DNA of 64,000 nucleotides from Isoetes taiwanensis (GCA_021234155.1 JAJEKV010000002.1:38803841-38867840), one strand, 5' to 3'; counted from the stretch's first letter, positions 43,798 to 59,271 are shown. Program-made: numbers and translations. Notes: generated by a model not told the origin, from the letters alone.

Positions 43798-44654
43798 TTC
43801 CATTTAATGATATAGAACTTTGTAATTGAAATAATCTGACATTAAAATAACTTGATATAGCTAGTCAAATCTGGAATTTGCACCCCTCTTTCCAATCTGG
43901 GATTCAATCTTACTTGGATTTTGCGACCCCATTTCCATGTTGTACAATAACGTGAGACCAAAGTATTGTAGTTGCATCCAACAACTTCGGTAACGGAGGA
44001 ATCGATTCGGAGGAGGCTTTTCTGATCGACTTGTCGTATATGAAGCCAATTCAAGGCACAGGTGTCTCTTCGTACATGAGGCATGAACAAGCGTTGTGAC
44101 CTACCAAATTTAAGAGGCCCACGGTTCTTTATTTCTTAGAGAGAACCTTACCATCATTCAGAGGCAATTTCCATTGGAGATGGGGTTATTTCCATTTGTG
44201 AATGTGATGTTATATAATGGGGTGAGATTCTACAAGGAATACTAGGACAAAACAGATTCAATGTCTTATTTACCATAATGCATGGACCCAATTGGGTGGT
44301 TAATCTTATACTCGATCAATTTGTCTATAAGGTATAATCTATTTGGATCTTGCTTGTCAATGAGTAGTATCAGCCTGCTTGATTAATTTGGTTCATTTCG
44401 ACTTCAAAAGTGTTCTTAGCTTTGCAATTTCATGGCATGGCTTTTTCCTCCTATCGGATTGATCTCTAATTAATTATAATTATCAGAGAAGTAGTTTTTC
44501 TCAGCTTTGATCCATTTTCCTTCATTTCTTATTCTCTCACATTTGTTTCACTCTTGTGTTTTTCAAAATGGCAAAAATCCAAAAACTCAAATATTGCTAA
44601 AACCCTAAAATATAGAATTTAAGAATAGGCACATAAAAGCCTTTGTAGTTTTAC

Positions 44655-44778
44655 CTTAATAGCAATTGTAAAATGCATCTAGGATATTTCCATCCTAAAA
44701 CCGAACAATGGCATCTACATACGTCCCACCAAACTTTCCCCCTCTACTATTTGCAAAGAGATGATATCAACAAATGAC
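44655..44778 (-). pseudogene. RRP42: RRP42-like exon, copy 2
   Basis: This is the counterpart of 847-971. Small indels disrupt the W-D-L-Y and S-D-G-N motifs that are intact in copy 1. The GT donor side is kept. Differences fall mainly at CTG/CAG positions of copy 1. Confidence 0.6.
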
Positions 44779-45664
44779 CTGTAAACATATAACAAAATGA
44801 TTGTGCAACCATAGAATACAACAAAATAACTATATTCATCCACAAGGTTTGCACTCATCTAAGCGACTAGATCCAATTCCTACAAATAATTCCATACTAA
44901 AGATTATCTCCTCCTCGCCCTAACTCGGAAAGACAAACAAAATGGATAAAAATTAAATTTAAACAACCTTAAATTCAGGGTGAAGAGTTGAAGAACATTA
45001 ACAAAAAGGTCAATGGTTCCATATCCGGGCTGATCGAGACTTAGTAATTGGAAGTCATGAGGCACACAACCAAATCGCACATACTACCAATTAATGTCAA
45101 AAGCGTAATCAAGCCCAACAAGAAGAGGCCTAAAGTTTTTTCTCAGGGGAGCGATGGACAACAATTCCTGAATGATGGCTTATGAGTCCCAACCATGCAC
45201 ATTTTTCCTTTCTCAACACCATAGGGAAAAATAGTTAACTTCACTGGTTTCACAAGACCCACAAATGGTTGGCGGTAATGGGAGGGACCAACTCCTCCTC
45301 CGGAATGGGAGAAACATGATACCTCGACTTGAAGAAAACAATGTTGAAGTTTACAAGTTCCCGAGAACCATGGGATGCCATCAGTTCCCAACAATGAGCA
45401 TCCGGGCGTGATAGCCTACAATTGTGTCCCCAGCAGCTACTAAACTCCTAAACTCACACAAAACTCTTTTGGCCTTGAGGCTCTGTGATTGGGATTGCAC
45501 AAAGTGATCCTAGAGAATGAGTAGCTTTGTGGAGTGCATATTCGCCCATTATTTCTGAGACTTGAAGCAATCCACCCATCATGCAGCCCACATTTCCGGG
45601 GGTGTGACAAGGCGCATTAAAGCCCGAGGCATCCATGAATATCAAAATAATTAAGTCCTAGTGC

Positions 45665-45730
45665 ACCATGCATAGAAACCTATATCACCATGCATAGAAA
45701 CCTATATCACCATGCATAGAAACCTATATC
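45665..45730 (+). repeat. 22-bp tandem, three units, copy 2 only
   Basis: Three exact units beginning ACCATGCATAGAAACC. Copy 1 has a single unit near 1866. The exactness of the units argues that this is a real length polymorphism and not base-calling noise. Confidence 0.85.
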
Positions 45731-48596
45731 AAAACACATGCCAAGTATATCAGATCAAAACATCACATTATACAAGACCTAACTTTGACAAATATCTTTG
45801 GATCAAAAAAGCCCGGGGTAAGTTTTGAACCATAAAGGTGCATTCTGACGGCCATGCAGGACATAGTAAAGTATCTACAAAAAATACTAATATCACAAAA
45901 ATACTAGTATGTAAGAACTTGTCATCGAAATCCATGATCTCTTCCACATTTCGTACAAACAAACAATTCAACATAATAACTTATATGGAGGTTTTCCCAC
46001 ATTCTTAAATGGCTCAAAAATATGATAGTGAAGAATTCCATGATGGCCTCTTCTTTACTTGATTTGGAAGAAGCGAGGGAACTTTGTAGTAATAACAATA
46101 ACACTCTTCAAATTTGCACCTTGAGTGGGAATATGAATCACGCTCAATATGACAGAAGAATTCCATAATGGCCTCTATTTGGACTTGGATGGCGGGAACT
46201 TTTGCTTAGTAATAACACTCTTCAAATCATGGCTTGAGTACAATATGCAATCAACAACTTTGAATTCATTTTAAATCGAGATCCTTACTTTCTATAGTAA
46301 AGTCATTTGCTAGCAAATGCATCGCCTCTTGGGGGGTAGCCTATATCCGGGATGCATGAATTGTCTTGTCGGTAGCCAATTCAAACACCGTTGACCTATA
46401 ATGCGGTGACCACGTTCACGGTGACCCATAGGTTTGGGCGATTTTCGACATATCCCGTGTATATTTAGCATATACTTAGAAGATGCAGGAAACCCACATG
46501 AGCAAGGGTTTGGCCCCTAAGGCAACCCAAAAACTCTATAAAGAAAAGTAAAATCCCCCGTTGTGGGAGAACATCCTCCTACATCTTCAAAATAACCAAT
46601 TTAGTCACCTAAAGGCAAATGTAGAAATAACGTGATCTAGAAAAATGATGTATTATATAAAGATGATATTTTGAACACTCTAAAGCATGTGAGCTCTTTA
46701 TGGCATAGATGATAACTTGAACACTCTAAAAGCATGTGAGCTCTTATGGCATCTGGAGCAAGAAATGCTTAGAATCTTAAAAGCGACCTTCTTTGGTTTG
46801 ATGGCTTCACATGTATAGGATTCACATTATTGATTTTGATCCTCAGGTAAATTTTACATAACTATAACTTGATAAGTTGCCTTCTCTCCACGTTCGTAAT
46901 CAACTACAAAGCAAAAACAAAGGAATAGCTTATAAAAACAAGGTGTTGGATATGATTACGGTTTGAAATGAAGGCCTTAACAAATCCATATATAAGCCAT
47001 TATTATGATGGAATATGCAGTTTTTCTCTCACAAAGAAGTGCAAAAATTTTCAAAGAAAACTAGCAACATTACAAATCAACCCTTTCTTTTATTCCTCTA
47101 TTGCTAACGCCAAAAATAGCCTCAACCAACACAATTGAACAATGAAAGTATAATGATAAAGCATAAATTAACGGACCTCCTTATTTACTTGCCAATCTTG
47201 ACAACAAACTTACTATAGAATCTGAATAATGGAGCATAAATAAAGAGATGATTTACTTTGATTCAAGGAACACGAGTTGTCCTTTCAAACATCAATCTCT
47301 CCTCGATAATTAAACCTTGCAAAAGGCGAGAGAAGCTTGGTTTTCCATAACTGGATATTAAGTGTCATGTTTGCAATGCAGCAATGTTCAATTAATTGGA
47401 ACATAAATGCAAGTTATTCAATCCTGCTTCCTCTTCTCTTTGGATAGAAAGGGGCGATCGCTAAAACTGCATGCGGAAAGATTTTTATGGCAAAGATTTA
47501 TCATCCAACCAATGAGAAAGTGGAGGTAAAATTTTCCATTTATATGCCAACAAGGCTCATTAACCCATTTGACTATCTATCTCAATGAGAGAGGCCGGGA
47601 TCATGTGGTTTAATTGGTAGATATGGGATAAAATCCATGCAAAGGTAGCTACATCAGGAGCTATCGGCCCCAAGATGGCCGAAGACATGACCTTAAGACC
47701 ATTCGATCCTTCTAATCCCTTTGTTTACGTGTTCTAATCCCTTTGTTTTCCATTTTTGAGATTCGACTATTGATATTAGTTCTTCAAAGAGATATTTCGA
47801 CTTTGTGATATCAATGGGTTCTTAAAATACTTGCAAGTCATGTAAAGCGCCCTCCAAAGGAATATCGCACTAAAACTCAACAAGCAAGGTAGCTGTGGAT
47901 TGAAATCTTGTTTTGGAATAGGCAGCCGCTTGGAGGAGGACACCATCAACAATATGGCCTTGTTTTCTTGATTTCTTTGTCCTATTGATTTAAACTCAAA
48001 TCTTGGTGAATTTTGTTGATTTCCAAAGGTTTGGAGTTGATTTTGTGGATCAATCCTGCTAGCCTTGTAGGGGCTTGCATTCCTCATTCTTGGCGTCATA
48101 AGCTTTAGATGGATACGGAATCTTTACAATTATCAAAGCATAATTAGGGGCTAACTTGTGATTTTTTGAGCGGATCACCCTTTGGGCGTGAAACTCTCTA
48201 ATCTCTAATCAATTCTTTTGAAAGAGTTATTCACACCAGAATAGTCCTTTGTGTCGAGTTCAGTGGAATTTGAAACTGAAATCATCGATTCTTGGCTTTA
48301 GGAATTTGTTGAAAACAAAGAAATTGCATATTCTGGAATGTTCAGTGTGCATTGTGATTGGACGGATGTGAAAATTTTGGTCAAAGTGTATTCTCAGCAA
48401 TGAATTCTTTCTGTAACCCCGAATGGTTTTCATGCATATTATGTCTTGAATTTGTGCAATTTGGCTTCGAATTTGGCTTTCCATCCTCTTAATCATAGAT
48501 AGATCCCTTATTTTCCCTCTTCCTTGTCTTGCCATTGCCTTTTGATATTCTCTCATGTTCCTCGTACTTTTGTAGTTTTCCCCTGGTTCTTTTGGT

Positions 48597-49158
48597 ATGG
48601 AATTTAAAAGAGAGGATGACCCTAAATTTTTATCCTTTCTTCATGCTTTTGCTGATCTTGTGCCCTCTGATCGTCCTAAACTTCTTCAACAGTCAAGATC
48701 TTATCATGAAAATCCTAAAGATTTCATTTTCTTTGGTAATTTTGTTCTTTCATCGGGTGGACAGTCTCTGATGGATCCCCTATCCTTCAAAGTTCCATGC
48801 TGGGATATATATTCAAAAGATCCGGATTATCGTGATCAATTGCCAACCTTGGATCTCGTCACAAGTGTTCCGTTGCGCCTTGTGGCGAGATTAGATCGAC
48901 TCAGGAAAAGCATTCAGATGATTCTCTAAACAAAACTCTTGGAATTCTCCGGCCTTTCAAACCCCCACTTGGAGCAAAAAAGCGCGAAATTTTCAATGGT
49001 ATTTCCTTCAATCTCCTTTTGATGCATGCTAAATTAAATACTTTTGAGGACTCTGCTATAATTGTGAAAGTAAACAAACATGGGATCAAATCGGATAAAC
49101 TTTGGTCCTTCTGCTAGAATCTTCACAAAGGCATTTTGATTAATGATGTATATTGATT
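48597..49158 (+). pseudogene. Copy 2 of the 185-codon ORF, frameshifted
   Basis: It matches 4731-5288 almost base for base. A 2-base insertion near 48875 ends the frame after 110 codons, and a later T-to-A change would create a stop (about 49115). The substitutions are mostly transitions: Ala to Val, Gly to Asp and Pro to Leu. Because this block is otherwise clean, these look like true sequence differences, so only copy 1 has coding potential. Confidence 0.6.
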
Positions 49159-51785
49159 GGAATGATAGATAAAATACTGATTTGGCAGAGATTGGAATGG
49201 ATTTGGCTGGATTTTTTTATCTTTTTTTTCCGGCTTTAACCATATTTTGATACCGCATGCTTCTATCCTTTGCATCAATTTGCATGCTTTCCTGGTCTGC
49301 TTGAGGTAATATCAATTTCAATGCTCATTCGGTTCTTTGGAGGTGAGCTATGACAAATTAAGTGATCTGATTTCTTCAAAACAATTGATGGTAAAAAGAA
49401 TATATTTGTGCTAGATGGATGGTGGGGGTTGAGATTGATAGAGAATTGGGTTTGCAAATAGCTTCCATGAGGTTATTTTCCTAGATTTGAGAGCTTATAG
49501 AGCTTGCATTAGACTCTAGCTAGGATTCTATTTTTCCCCTTTTATGAAATGAAAATTCTGCCCTGTTTAGGCGGCCAGACATTTTGCTAGAATGATAGAG
49601 TTATTTGTGATTGCATAAATATCCTCTTTCTAAGCCCAACTATTATTTTGACACACTATTTCTGGGCTCTCAATTTTTGATCCACCCCCTCCCCTTCCTT
49701 TTTTGCTTGCATATGCATTATCTCTCCCTAAGAGGCATGCGAGTTAATTGCTCAAAGCTAGGCAAACCGGAAGAACAAGATTAATAGTGGAAAATAAAGA
49801 GTGGAGGCCACTAGAATTGGGGAGTGATTATATGGGATGGCTTTTTGCTCACTTGCTTGAGGCTGGCTAGGGCGGTGGCCTGAGGAAGGGCTGCCCCCGG
49901 CCTACGCCAACTTTGCTGCCTTATCTTGAAGCATACAATTTGCATTGGCTGCTAGCAAGGAATTTGGCAAAGCTTTGGAAGAATCATGTATTGGAGGAAG
50001 CCAGGACAGAAGAAGCAACATTAGAGGCGGAGTTTTGGATTTTTTAGGTAAGCCTAATGTGGTAATCTGTTCTTTTGCTTTCAAAAAGCATAATGTCTTT
50101 TACTTGAGAGGTGAGACCAAATATTCTTAGATGCTTATCTTATTTCTTTTGATCAAAGACACTGCTTGAAAAGCCTTGAGATGCCTATAAGTTGGAACAA
50201 GATTTGTGAAATCGGTTTATGATCGGTTCGAGTTTTGGTAGTGCATTTATTGATCTTGGTCTTCTTTACTTCTTTGGGTTTCTTCTTTTCTTCTACCCTT
50301 TCTTTCTAGCACAAAGGTCTAGAATAATATATTTTGGATGATCGAGGAAAGATATTTATGGGATAATGGATTATATGAATTAGTTTAGATTTTGGGAAAC
50401 TTTGAATTGAAAATCACGAGCAAGCGGGGTTGTATGGTGCGGATAGATGGATTTTTAAAGCTTTTGATTCTACGGGTACTACTATGCCAAGAACCTCATA
50501 ATCATACAGAAAATGCGATATGTTTGTAAGGTTGTACTCATATGATGGATTTTTTAAGCACACGGTTCTTGGAAATGCATTATGCCAAGAACCTCTAATC
50601 AAACAAAATCTTGATATGCTTGTAGGTTGTGCTTAAATATTCATATTTGGCGAGAGCTTCCTTGATCTTGATATGCGATTTCAAATTCTTATACATTACT
50701 TCCTACAAAAATGGTGCTTTGAGTCTTGCTTTGAAGCGGGGATAAGATTTCTCTTCTCATTTTCAAAATTTGGAAGATTTATTGATTCATACGGAACGGG
50801 TTGTATCGTTCGGAAGCCTAATGGCTTGTTCTTGTATTGCCACATATTTTCGTTACGGTGGAAGGATTTTGCTTAAGGCAATCTGAATATACGCTTTTAG
50901 AGCTACCAATAAGTTTCGTAAGTAGAGGATGAAGATGTAGAGATTACTCCTGTAGTTTGCGTTGAAACATTTATGCGTTTTATTATTATATAATATAAAA
51001 AATTTATACCTTTAAAAAAGGGGAGAGTATAGAAAGCGAGGGCATTTTGACAAATATAATACATACGAAGCATTTTGGTAAATATGGAGGAGCAGGAGGG
51101 CATTTTTAAAATTTTCTAAGAATGTAACCTATTCTATTGGGAGATCATAAGATAAGGTAGGATGCTTGTTTTAAGAACTCAATCTTACGAATATATATAA
51201 TTGGAGAAGATTGGGCGATAGGCGATAGGCGAAGGGGCTTAAGGGGCGATGGGCGATGGGCGATGGGCTAAGGATGAAGGGGCGAAGAAGGGCGAAGAAG
51301 AGGCGAATAGGCGATGGCGAATGGGAATCGATGGAAGATAGGTCGATGTCATGATTTACTTCCAATCTGTGTTTGTTATCAGTATGTTTGTAAGTTAGGT
51401 TTAGCGAAATTAGCCAATTGTAGTCCGGAGATCGGATAGTTATTTCAAATTACTAAAAATGCTAAAAAATACAAGAGAAGCTGTAGCAGATTCATGAGGA
51501 GCTTGAAAATGGGAGTATCAGTGTTAGTAAGTAATAAGGGAAGGGACAAGGTTAATGGAGCGAGGAAGAAGGAGGGATGCCAATCAGACAAAGACATAGC
51601 TAATCTGAGCTATGGGTCGAGGGCAGGATGGAGAGCCCGAGAATCGAAGCATATTCGTCAACGTACACAACCGGTCATGAAAATTCAATTAGCAAAGGAA
51701 ATAACAATATTATAAAAATAAAACGAAAATAAAAGAAAAGGAAATGGGGTGAGGGAATAAAAACGCGGAGATAAATATCACGAAA

Positions 51786-51819
<34 letters not shown>

Positions 51820-52084
51820 TGAATAAGGATATGATACCGTATAGACTACTACATTTAAAGGGGGCGGACACGCGGCAAAAGACAAGCGAAAGCGTTAAAG
51901 GAGGCGAAGAATGAAATAATGAGAATATAGAAGAGGACGAACAGATTAGGTAAGCTAAGTAGCCAGGGAGCCGGTGCGGCTTAATATCCACGCATCTAAA
52001 TTGAAAAAAGGCAGGAGGGACAAGACTAATGACAAGACCAGCATTTAAGGTGGCGGCCAGAAGTAAGAAATTAGCTGGAATTCC

Positions 52085-55000
52085 AGATTGCATCGCCGTA
52101 ACCCTAGAACTATATAACGGTAAGCAAGAACAAGAAAACCCACTCTCAAGATCACTCCACGATCTTGCGGCGCTGAAGCTCTTGGCCCTTGAGCGGCAAT
52201 TCGGATCATCGAAGCGCTTAGCTCCATCTCCATCTCCGTCCTCCGCCTATTTCCGTCTCCATCTCCATCTCCATCTCAGTCTTCTTCCTAACGGGAATGG
52301 ACAAAGGTAAGAGGCAGCCAGCCCAGGCAAATGATGGTGGGAATGAAGGGTCGCGACCGGTCGGATCCGGGGGTTCGGGTAACCTCCCGGTGCCCTACAA
52401 TCGGGCCTCGAGGATCTCAGCCCCTCGGGTGCATCCGAACCCGAACGTGAGTGTTTATGTTTAGGGGGAGGTGCGCGGTACCGTGCATCATTTGAGGGCG
52501 GAGTTACTTTGCGCCTATGCGGGCGATCCCGAATTCATCATGCTCAAGACATGAGGGATCGCGGCTATACTCTAGGGATGCTAGAAGTGTTGGGAGTCTT
52601 AGGGCGATAAAAAATGATCTGATAAGGCTTGGGACCTAAACCGGAACTATGAGTCGCTTTAATGGATCTGATTCATGCAGTGACCTGTACGTCTACAAGT
52701 TACCGGCTTATACATCAGTGATTTTCGGGAAGGTTTGTATATCTTGTTGTGAAAAGAATCCTATTGATTTCATATCACCGAGCATACATAGGGAGGAACC
52801 AGGAGAAAGTTAAAAGATAGGAGTCATCGCGGAGAAAAACCAAAGGAAGTGACTATCCGTGATGGAAGCTGACAACAATAGAGGGAATTGAGAAGGGCTG
52901 CATGTAATCACATTACTTTTTGCTTTAGCTTTAGCGCTAGTGTTTGTTTTTTTAAGCCTTGCTTTTATCATTACTTTTCAGCTACTTTATGCTTCAATCT
53001 TATGCTTGATCTTTTTAGTTACGCTTACTATAAAGTGCAACATAAAAGATAAGGTCGAGGAAGTGTTTGAGCGATCGGGGGAAACCCCAAATAGAAATAG
53101 AAAAAAATTTTGCTGTAATGCTTGGTAATGGTTTGGATAAGCGAAAACATGTAATTGCGAATTACCTTTTGAATATAAGACAATTTTTAGCATAAGAGAT
53201 AGCTATTTCGGTTAGGAGACTAGTATGTTCGACTCCCAACTATTCTCAACTATTCTCAACTATTCTCAACTACTCTCAATCACTTTTAGTTGAATTCTAC
53301 TACAGATATAGGGTAATATTTTCTAACCCTAACGATTGAGTTAATATATCACGAAAATAGCAAATAGCAATGTTTCTAGATTGTCGATGAGAATGTAGCT
53401 TTTTCGGCCCTCCTTGCACGCCGAGATAAGTCTGATTGGATATCGAGACACCACAGCTCGACAAATGGCAAAAATCACGGTAGTAGACATGGCGAATGAG
53501 ACAAAAAGACAACATGGACATCCACCCAAGAGGCGGGGGATAAAATGAGGCGAATCTTGATAGCAAGAATGTATTGAGAGAGCGGGAAAAGGTGGTAGCA
53601 TGCAAAATAATAGAATATTGGTCAAGCAGGGATACCAACTCACATGCAGAGAACGGTACACATTGCGGATATGGTGAAACTCAAGTACGAGAACACAACA
53701 AAGGAAATAGCAAGCGGATGATCATGTTGGCGGGAAAAAGGTAATAGACGGAATGGTGAAGAACTAAAAAGGTGGATGAGGCTAAAAGAAACAAGTGAGA
53801 CCGAAAACAACAAAACATAAGGAAGGCATGCAGGAGGGGGGGGCCGGAAGGAAAAGGAGAGATGAGCGGATGGGATACTTGGGAACAATGGAACAAGCAA
53901 AGTATAAGAAGCAAGGCGGATAGCACTAAGTGTGGAGCAGGGAGCCCCAATCTCTGCCACACGCCCAATATAGCGAGGGCTAGACCCCAAGCCCTGGTTA
54001 AGCTGAAGTACCCAAATCTACAAAAAGGTAAATGTAAAAGGTCGAAAGACGAATGAGTAAAAGGTGAATGAGAATAAGATCACGGAATGAGAGGCCCGAC
54101 CTCCCATTACACCATGATAGCGAGGGCTAAGGACCCATTAGTGGTATCTGGACCACTATAAACTCAAACCATGTGCAAAGTGCGAAACCATGGATCGAAA
54201 ACTAAGAGTAAAAGCGGGGAGAATAAGATCACGGGGGAGAGAGGCTCACCCTCGGTGGTACCGGATAGCGGGCTAAGACCCACCAAAGCGGGTGTAACAG
54301 CGCCACTGCAAACTCAAAAAGACCGCGGTATATGACACAGTACACGGACAAAGTACATAAATATATAAGTATGGAAGGGCGAGATCTCGAATCGCCAACC
54401 AATCATCATTATAGAAGGAGGTATGGACACACCCAAGGAAGCGGAATAGATATTAAATATTGGGCCAGAATAATTAGAGAATTCCAATATTCAAAATTCA
54501 AAAATCGGGGTTAGCGGTGAAAATTCGAAATAACAAACCGTTTGAGGTTACCATATATCTTGATGAAGCGAATCTATTTGAAACGGCGGCATATGGGTTG
54601 TGGTGAAACCTGGGCCAGCGAGAATACTGGCGGTGTAAGCGGTGTAACAGCTCAAACCATGGTGAAAAGCGCCAACCATAGCCGGAACTAAGAGAAGCGG
54701 AGGCAGCCGAACACCGGCAAGCCAACAAGATCTCAAGGATTTTTCTAGCTCGGATAGACAAGCGGTTGGAAACTAGGATACCCAACATGGATCGCTCAAC
54801 ACACTAAGCGAGGAATGTCGGTCCAAGCGAAACAAGGTAGCCATTGCAAGCATGGGCGTGAGGATAGTAGGAGTGGAAAAAGACAAAGCGAAGAAATCAC
54901 GGTTGAGAATGGATGAGATTGAGGAAGAAGAAAACCAAGATCTGAATAGGTTGGTTGAATTAGAAAAAGGAAATGTTCAATTGAATGCATGGGAGTCATT

Positions 55001-58000
55001 TGATAAATTAAAACGCATATTGTAGAATATGAGGACGGACTAATTAAGCATGGCGTTAGGCTCCTTAGGGATAAAGGTGAGAAACCTAAATCTAAGATAC
55101 ATATCAAGTGGACTGCAGAGGTGATATAGAGATGGTTCAAAAGAACACGGGAGCATCATTCAAGGCGGTCTGATCCCGAGAATGATGGAGAGGGAGAGCA
55201 AAGGCACATAAATTTAGCACCGGGGATCGAAAGCAGCCAAGGAGAGGGTATTGTGGATAGGATCGGACTAAGAGAAACGGATCAAAGTACAGGAAACACT
55301 CACCAGACCGGAGAGGCAAAGGGCCTTCGTAGAGCCAGCCAAGGCGCAGAACCTAATGAGGCAGTACTGCGGGGGTCCAAAAATGGCAAGGCATTCTTGC
55401 ACAAGAGAATGAGAAATGACGAGGGCGGGGACGGGATCCGGGGTTGGAAGTTGAGGTGAAAGGGAGGTTGATGGATCGGAGGCGTAAATGGAGAAGGAGA
55501 ATACCAACCTGAGGGGGTTCCATACATTACACAGGGGAACATAGTGGAGACAATAATAGCCCCGGCGCGAGTCAACACAAAGGGAAAAAAAGAGGGGAAA
55601 AGGGGGGCGAGGCGAAAGCCTGGCCGTGAATATGATCCCGTCGACTCAGACCATGAAGACAAGAGGGAGACCAAGAAGAATGGGAAGCGGCCGGGAATAC
55701 GGACACAGAGGGAACAAACCTTGTGAGGAAAAAGGCTGAAGATATGGTCTTGGGCGCACGGGTATCCATGGGATGATGGGGAGATTTTGGAAGGGGCACG
55801 GCTCGATGTAATATGTCTGGTGGAGACATGGGAACACAATGTAAAAAAGATTGCGGAGGAGGAAGGATCACGAACTATTCCGTGTTGGAAGGACAAAACT
55901 TCAAAAATTGGAAGAGGGCCTTGAGGTTAACTGCTATGTTAAAGATAATGTAGTAAAAAGTGCGTGTATTTTGCAATAACGATGTCAATAAGAGATACAT
56001 GGTTTTTGAGTTCTGATTTAGAAAACAAGATAGAATTAATTTTGATTTTAGCCCTATTACCCTGCGATGATAAATTTGGATTTGTTAGAAGCGGGAAAAC
56101 CATGATGAAATGGAAACAGGGGCCAATGATATTAATAGGGGACTTGAAGCGCTAGAAACGGGGCGAGGGGGCAGGGCCGCAGTCCGCGAATATGGAGGAC
56201 CGCAGAACTGGACAATGGACAAAGCAAGACAAGATGGAAGAATGGGACAGAGAACAGAGAGAAAGGACGAGGCCAATGCTAAGGGAGAGCTACTACTTGA
56301 GATATGCACCGACCCACGGGGAGTCATTATAGCCAAGATGCGAGAAATGGGCTGGTGGGGAAGTACACAAGCCAAAATGCACATGGGAAAAGTATAGTGG
56401 ACTCATGCGGATCTTGAATGACAATTCAAATGATATGTCGGGATTCACGCCCTGGACTGGCGATTAAAATAAAGACCTACAGACCCATCTAACACTTATG
56501 GGGATGGATACACCCGAAAAGGTATGCAACAAAGAGGCGAGGGAAATTAATGGGAAAATGAAAAATCTGATTTGGGGAAAAGAAAATAGATGTATTTGTA
56601 CAATACATTCGAGGAAGAAATGGGAAAATGGAATTGGGGAGCACAGGCGGGAGGCGGGCGAGAATGGAGGCAGGCTTAATGACACTACTTGATAAAAGTA
56701 GCGGTGGAAGTATTTGGAAAGAGAAAAAGAAAAAAGAGGGAAAGATCGTTCAAAGCCTCGAGCTGGTATGATGGCGAATCACGAGAAAAGCGAGAAAAAG
56801 AAGGGTCGAGGAGAGCATAAAGGGAGGGAAACATACCAAACCGAGAAAAAGATATACCTCAAAATCTTTGAGAGCAAAGAGGAACGGGAATCGATACAAC
56901 ACCAATGGAATTTGGTGAAACTCTGAAAAAAGCGACCCAGGAAATTCTGGAAAGGGCTCCAAAGAAAGGGCGGGGGAATCGGAAAAATAGTAGTTCACAA
57001 AAAAAGAGAAAATTAGGACCAGAGACGGTTGGGAGAAATACTTGGAGAAACTTTATAAAGCAGGGGCATCCCGGCAGATATACGAACTACAAGGGATGGA
57101 CAAACCGTGTTTTAATACGAGGAAGTGATGTTGGCATTGAATAGAATGGCGAATAACAAAGCCCCGGACCTATCTGGGTTTACGGTGGAACTATTAAAAG
57201 TGTAGATGCAATAATCTTAAAGCAAGTGAGCGGATATTTTTAATGGTATCATACACACGGGACTACCATCGGTGGGCGTATAGCGGGGTGATACCCTACA
57301 CAAGGGGGGCGGGGCAGGGGCAGGGAAATTACGAGAACTATAATGGTGAGCTCCATTTTTGCAAAATGGTTTGGAAAAGTTCTAGACAACAAAATTTGAA
57401 GAATTAGGCGGAGGGGAATCCGGAGAGCACAAGGGCGAGGGGGGTTTAGGCGGATCACTCAACAACGAGACCACTTAGTGACACTCGAATCTTGTGAGCG
57501 GAATAGAAACCAAAGGGAAGAAAATAATATCTTTGCTTTGTGGATTTTAGGAAGCGTTTGACCACGATCCGAGGGAAAAGCTATCTGAGAGGCTTATAGA
57601 TATCACGGGCACAAAGGATATGGTGGGGGCAATTGCGAGATTATACTATAATGTGTAGCGAAAATGGAAGAAGAAGGAAGCGATAGATTGTGACGGGGGT
57701 CAAGCAGGGGTGCCACTATCTCCCATGTTATTTGGGATATACATAGATGCCTGAGGATTTTATAGCGAGCGGCAAAGGGGACCTGAGGCGCCCTACCCAA
57801 AGGGAACACCAAAGTACCCATCATGCTATATCACGGATGACTTGAGCATGATGGCTACAAAGAACAAAAGGGATGCCTGGGTTACTTAAAGCATTAGAAA
57901 AATTTACGTGAAAAGGCGGGGGTTGGCAGTTAATCTCGGAAAAACCAAAATAGTCTTTTCGGGCAAAAAGGTAAACATAAACGTTCGGATGCTTGGGAGC

Positions 58001-59271
58001 GAGAACTAGAAGAATCAAGAGAATCTGATATGTCACGGGATATGGCTAGCGCGTAGCTTGAAGGAAAATGGGCTAAAGGCGGAACCACAAGATTCAAGCG
58101 ACCATCGGAAGCTACTACAATATGAAAAATTTATGCAACAAAAGCGGGATAATAAAAGCTGGGAAATTAAATGCTACTTGTTAGGTCAGTGAGTTGCAAC
58201 TTCTACGACTATATGGGGAGAAGCACGGGGGCCAGTCGGTGAGGAAAAAAAAGTGGGAAAAACAAGAAGGATTCTGAGACAATGGCATAGCGGGAATTTA
58301 AAGGCGAGAGCGAATACACCACAAACAACTATAGTATATGAGGCGGGGCAAAAACCGATGGAAGTAAGGGCATGGGAAAGGACCATCGGATATCTTATAA
58401 GGAACAATGCGGGGAAACCAAGCAAGCTAGCAAACATTGCGATCGAGAAGAATGAAAGCCCACACAATCGAAGGCGCGGGTGGTTCGGGGATGTAGCAAT
58501 GTGGGCGAAAGAAATTGGGGATGAACTTGGCGATCTCATCGAAGGGGAATGGAAGCGAGTGGGCCGACAAAGCCACGCACACATGGGCTGCATAACCATC
58601 ACGGGCCCCAAGACAATGTGGCTTATGCCCGAGTTTTCAACCCGGGACAGCGGATAGGGCACGGATATACGGGATGACACAATAGGAAAAAGCCAGGAGA
58701 GACACTCTAGCAAGATTGAGAATGGGAAGTCACGGTGAGGATTGAAAAGGACCAGTGGCGAGGATAGAGAGAGGATCGAATATCACGAGAATCTGTGACA
58801 AAGGGGAAGTGGAAGATGAGAATCATATGCTAAATGATTGCGTTATATGAAAGCATCGGGAATAAATCTGAGAGAAATATAAGGTGGGGTCAGCCCGTTA
58901 CACATCATGATGACAAAATCCCGAAAAAAAGGAGGACTGGCGGGGCCTTAATCTGGGGAAATGCGGCGGGCGCAGAAGAACACAAAGAAAAAGGGTTTAC
59001 ATTATGAGCGCGAGAGAGGCGCAACATAAGCACCACGAAAAACATTCACTCAAAGCTGATTGATAACGGCCCAGCGCGTGCCACGGCCATGAAGCCCGAT
59101 CAAAGGCGCAGGTGCGGTATTAATAGAAAAGTCAAGCCTTGAGAAAAGGCTACATTGTAAATCGACATGATGTGCTAGTAGCACCCGTAGGGGGAGCTTC
59201 GCCCATGCTACATAAGTCCGCAGACCTCGGGGTACAAGGGACAATAATGTATCTATCTATCTATCTATCTA
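52085..59271 (+). mobile_element. LINE, copy 2
   Basis: The counterpart of 8245-15434, with the same order: promoter, Cys-rich ORF (52297-52852), monomers (53940-54300), ORF1 (54659-55739), ORF2 (55737-59006) and (TATC)5. Small indels close every frame within about 130 codons. At several points copy 2 has the more plausible frame (for example near the break at 13660 in copy 1), so neither copy alone represents the element. Confidence 0.85.
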
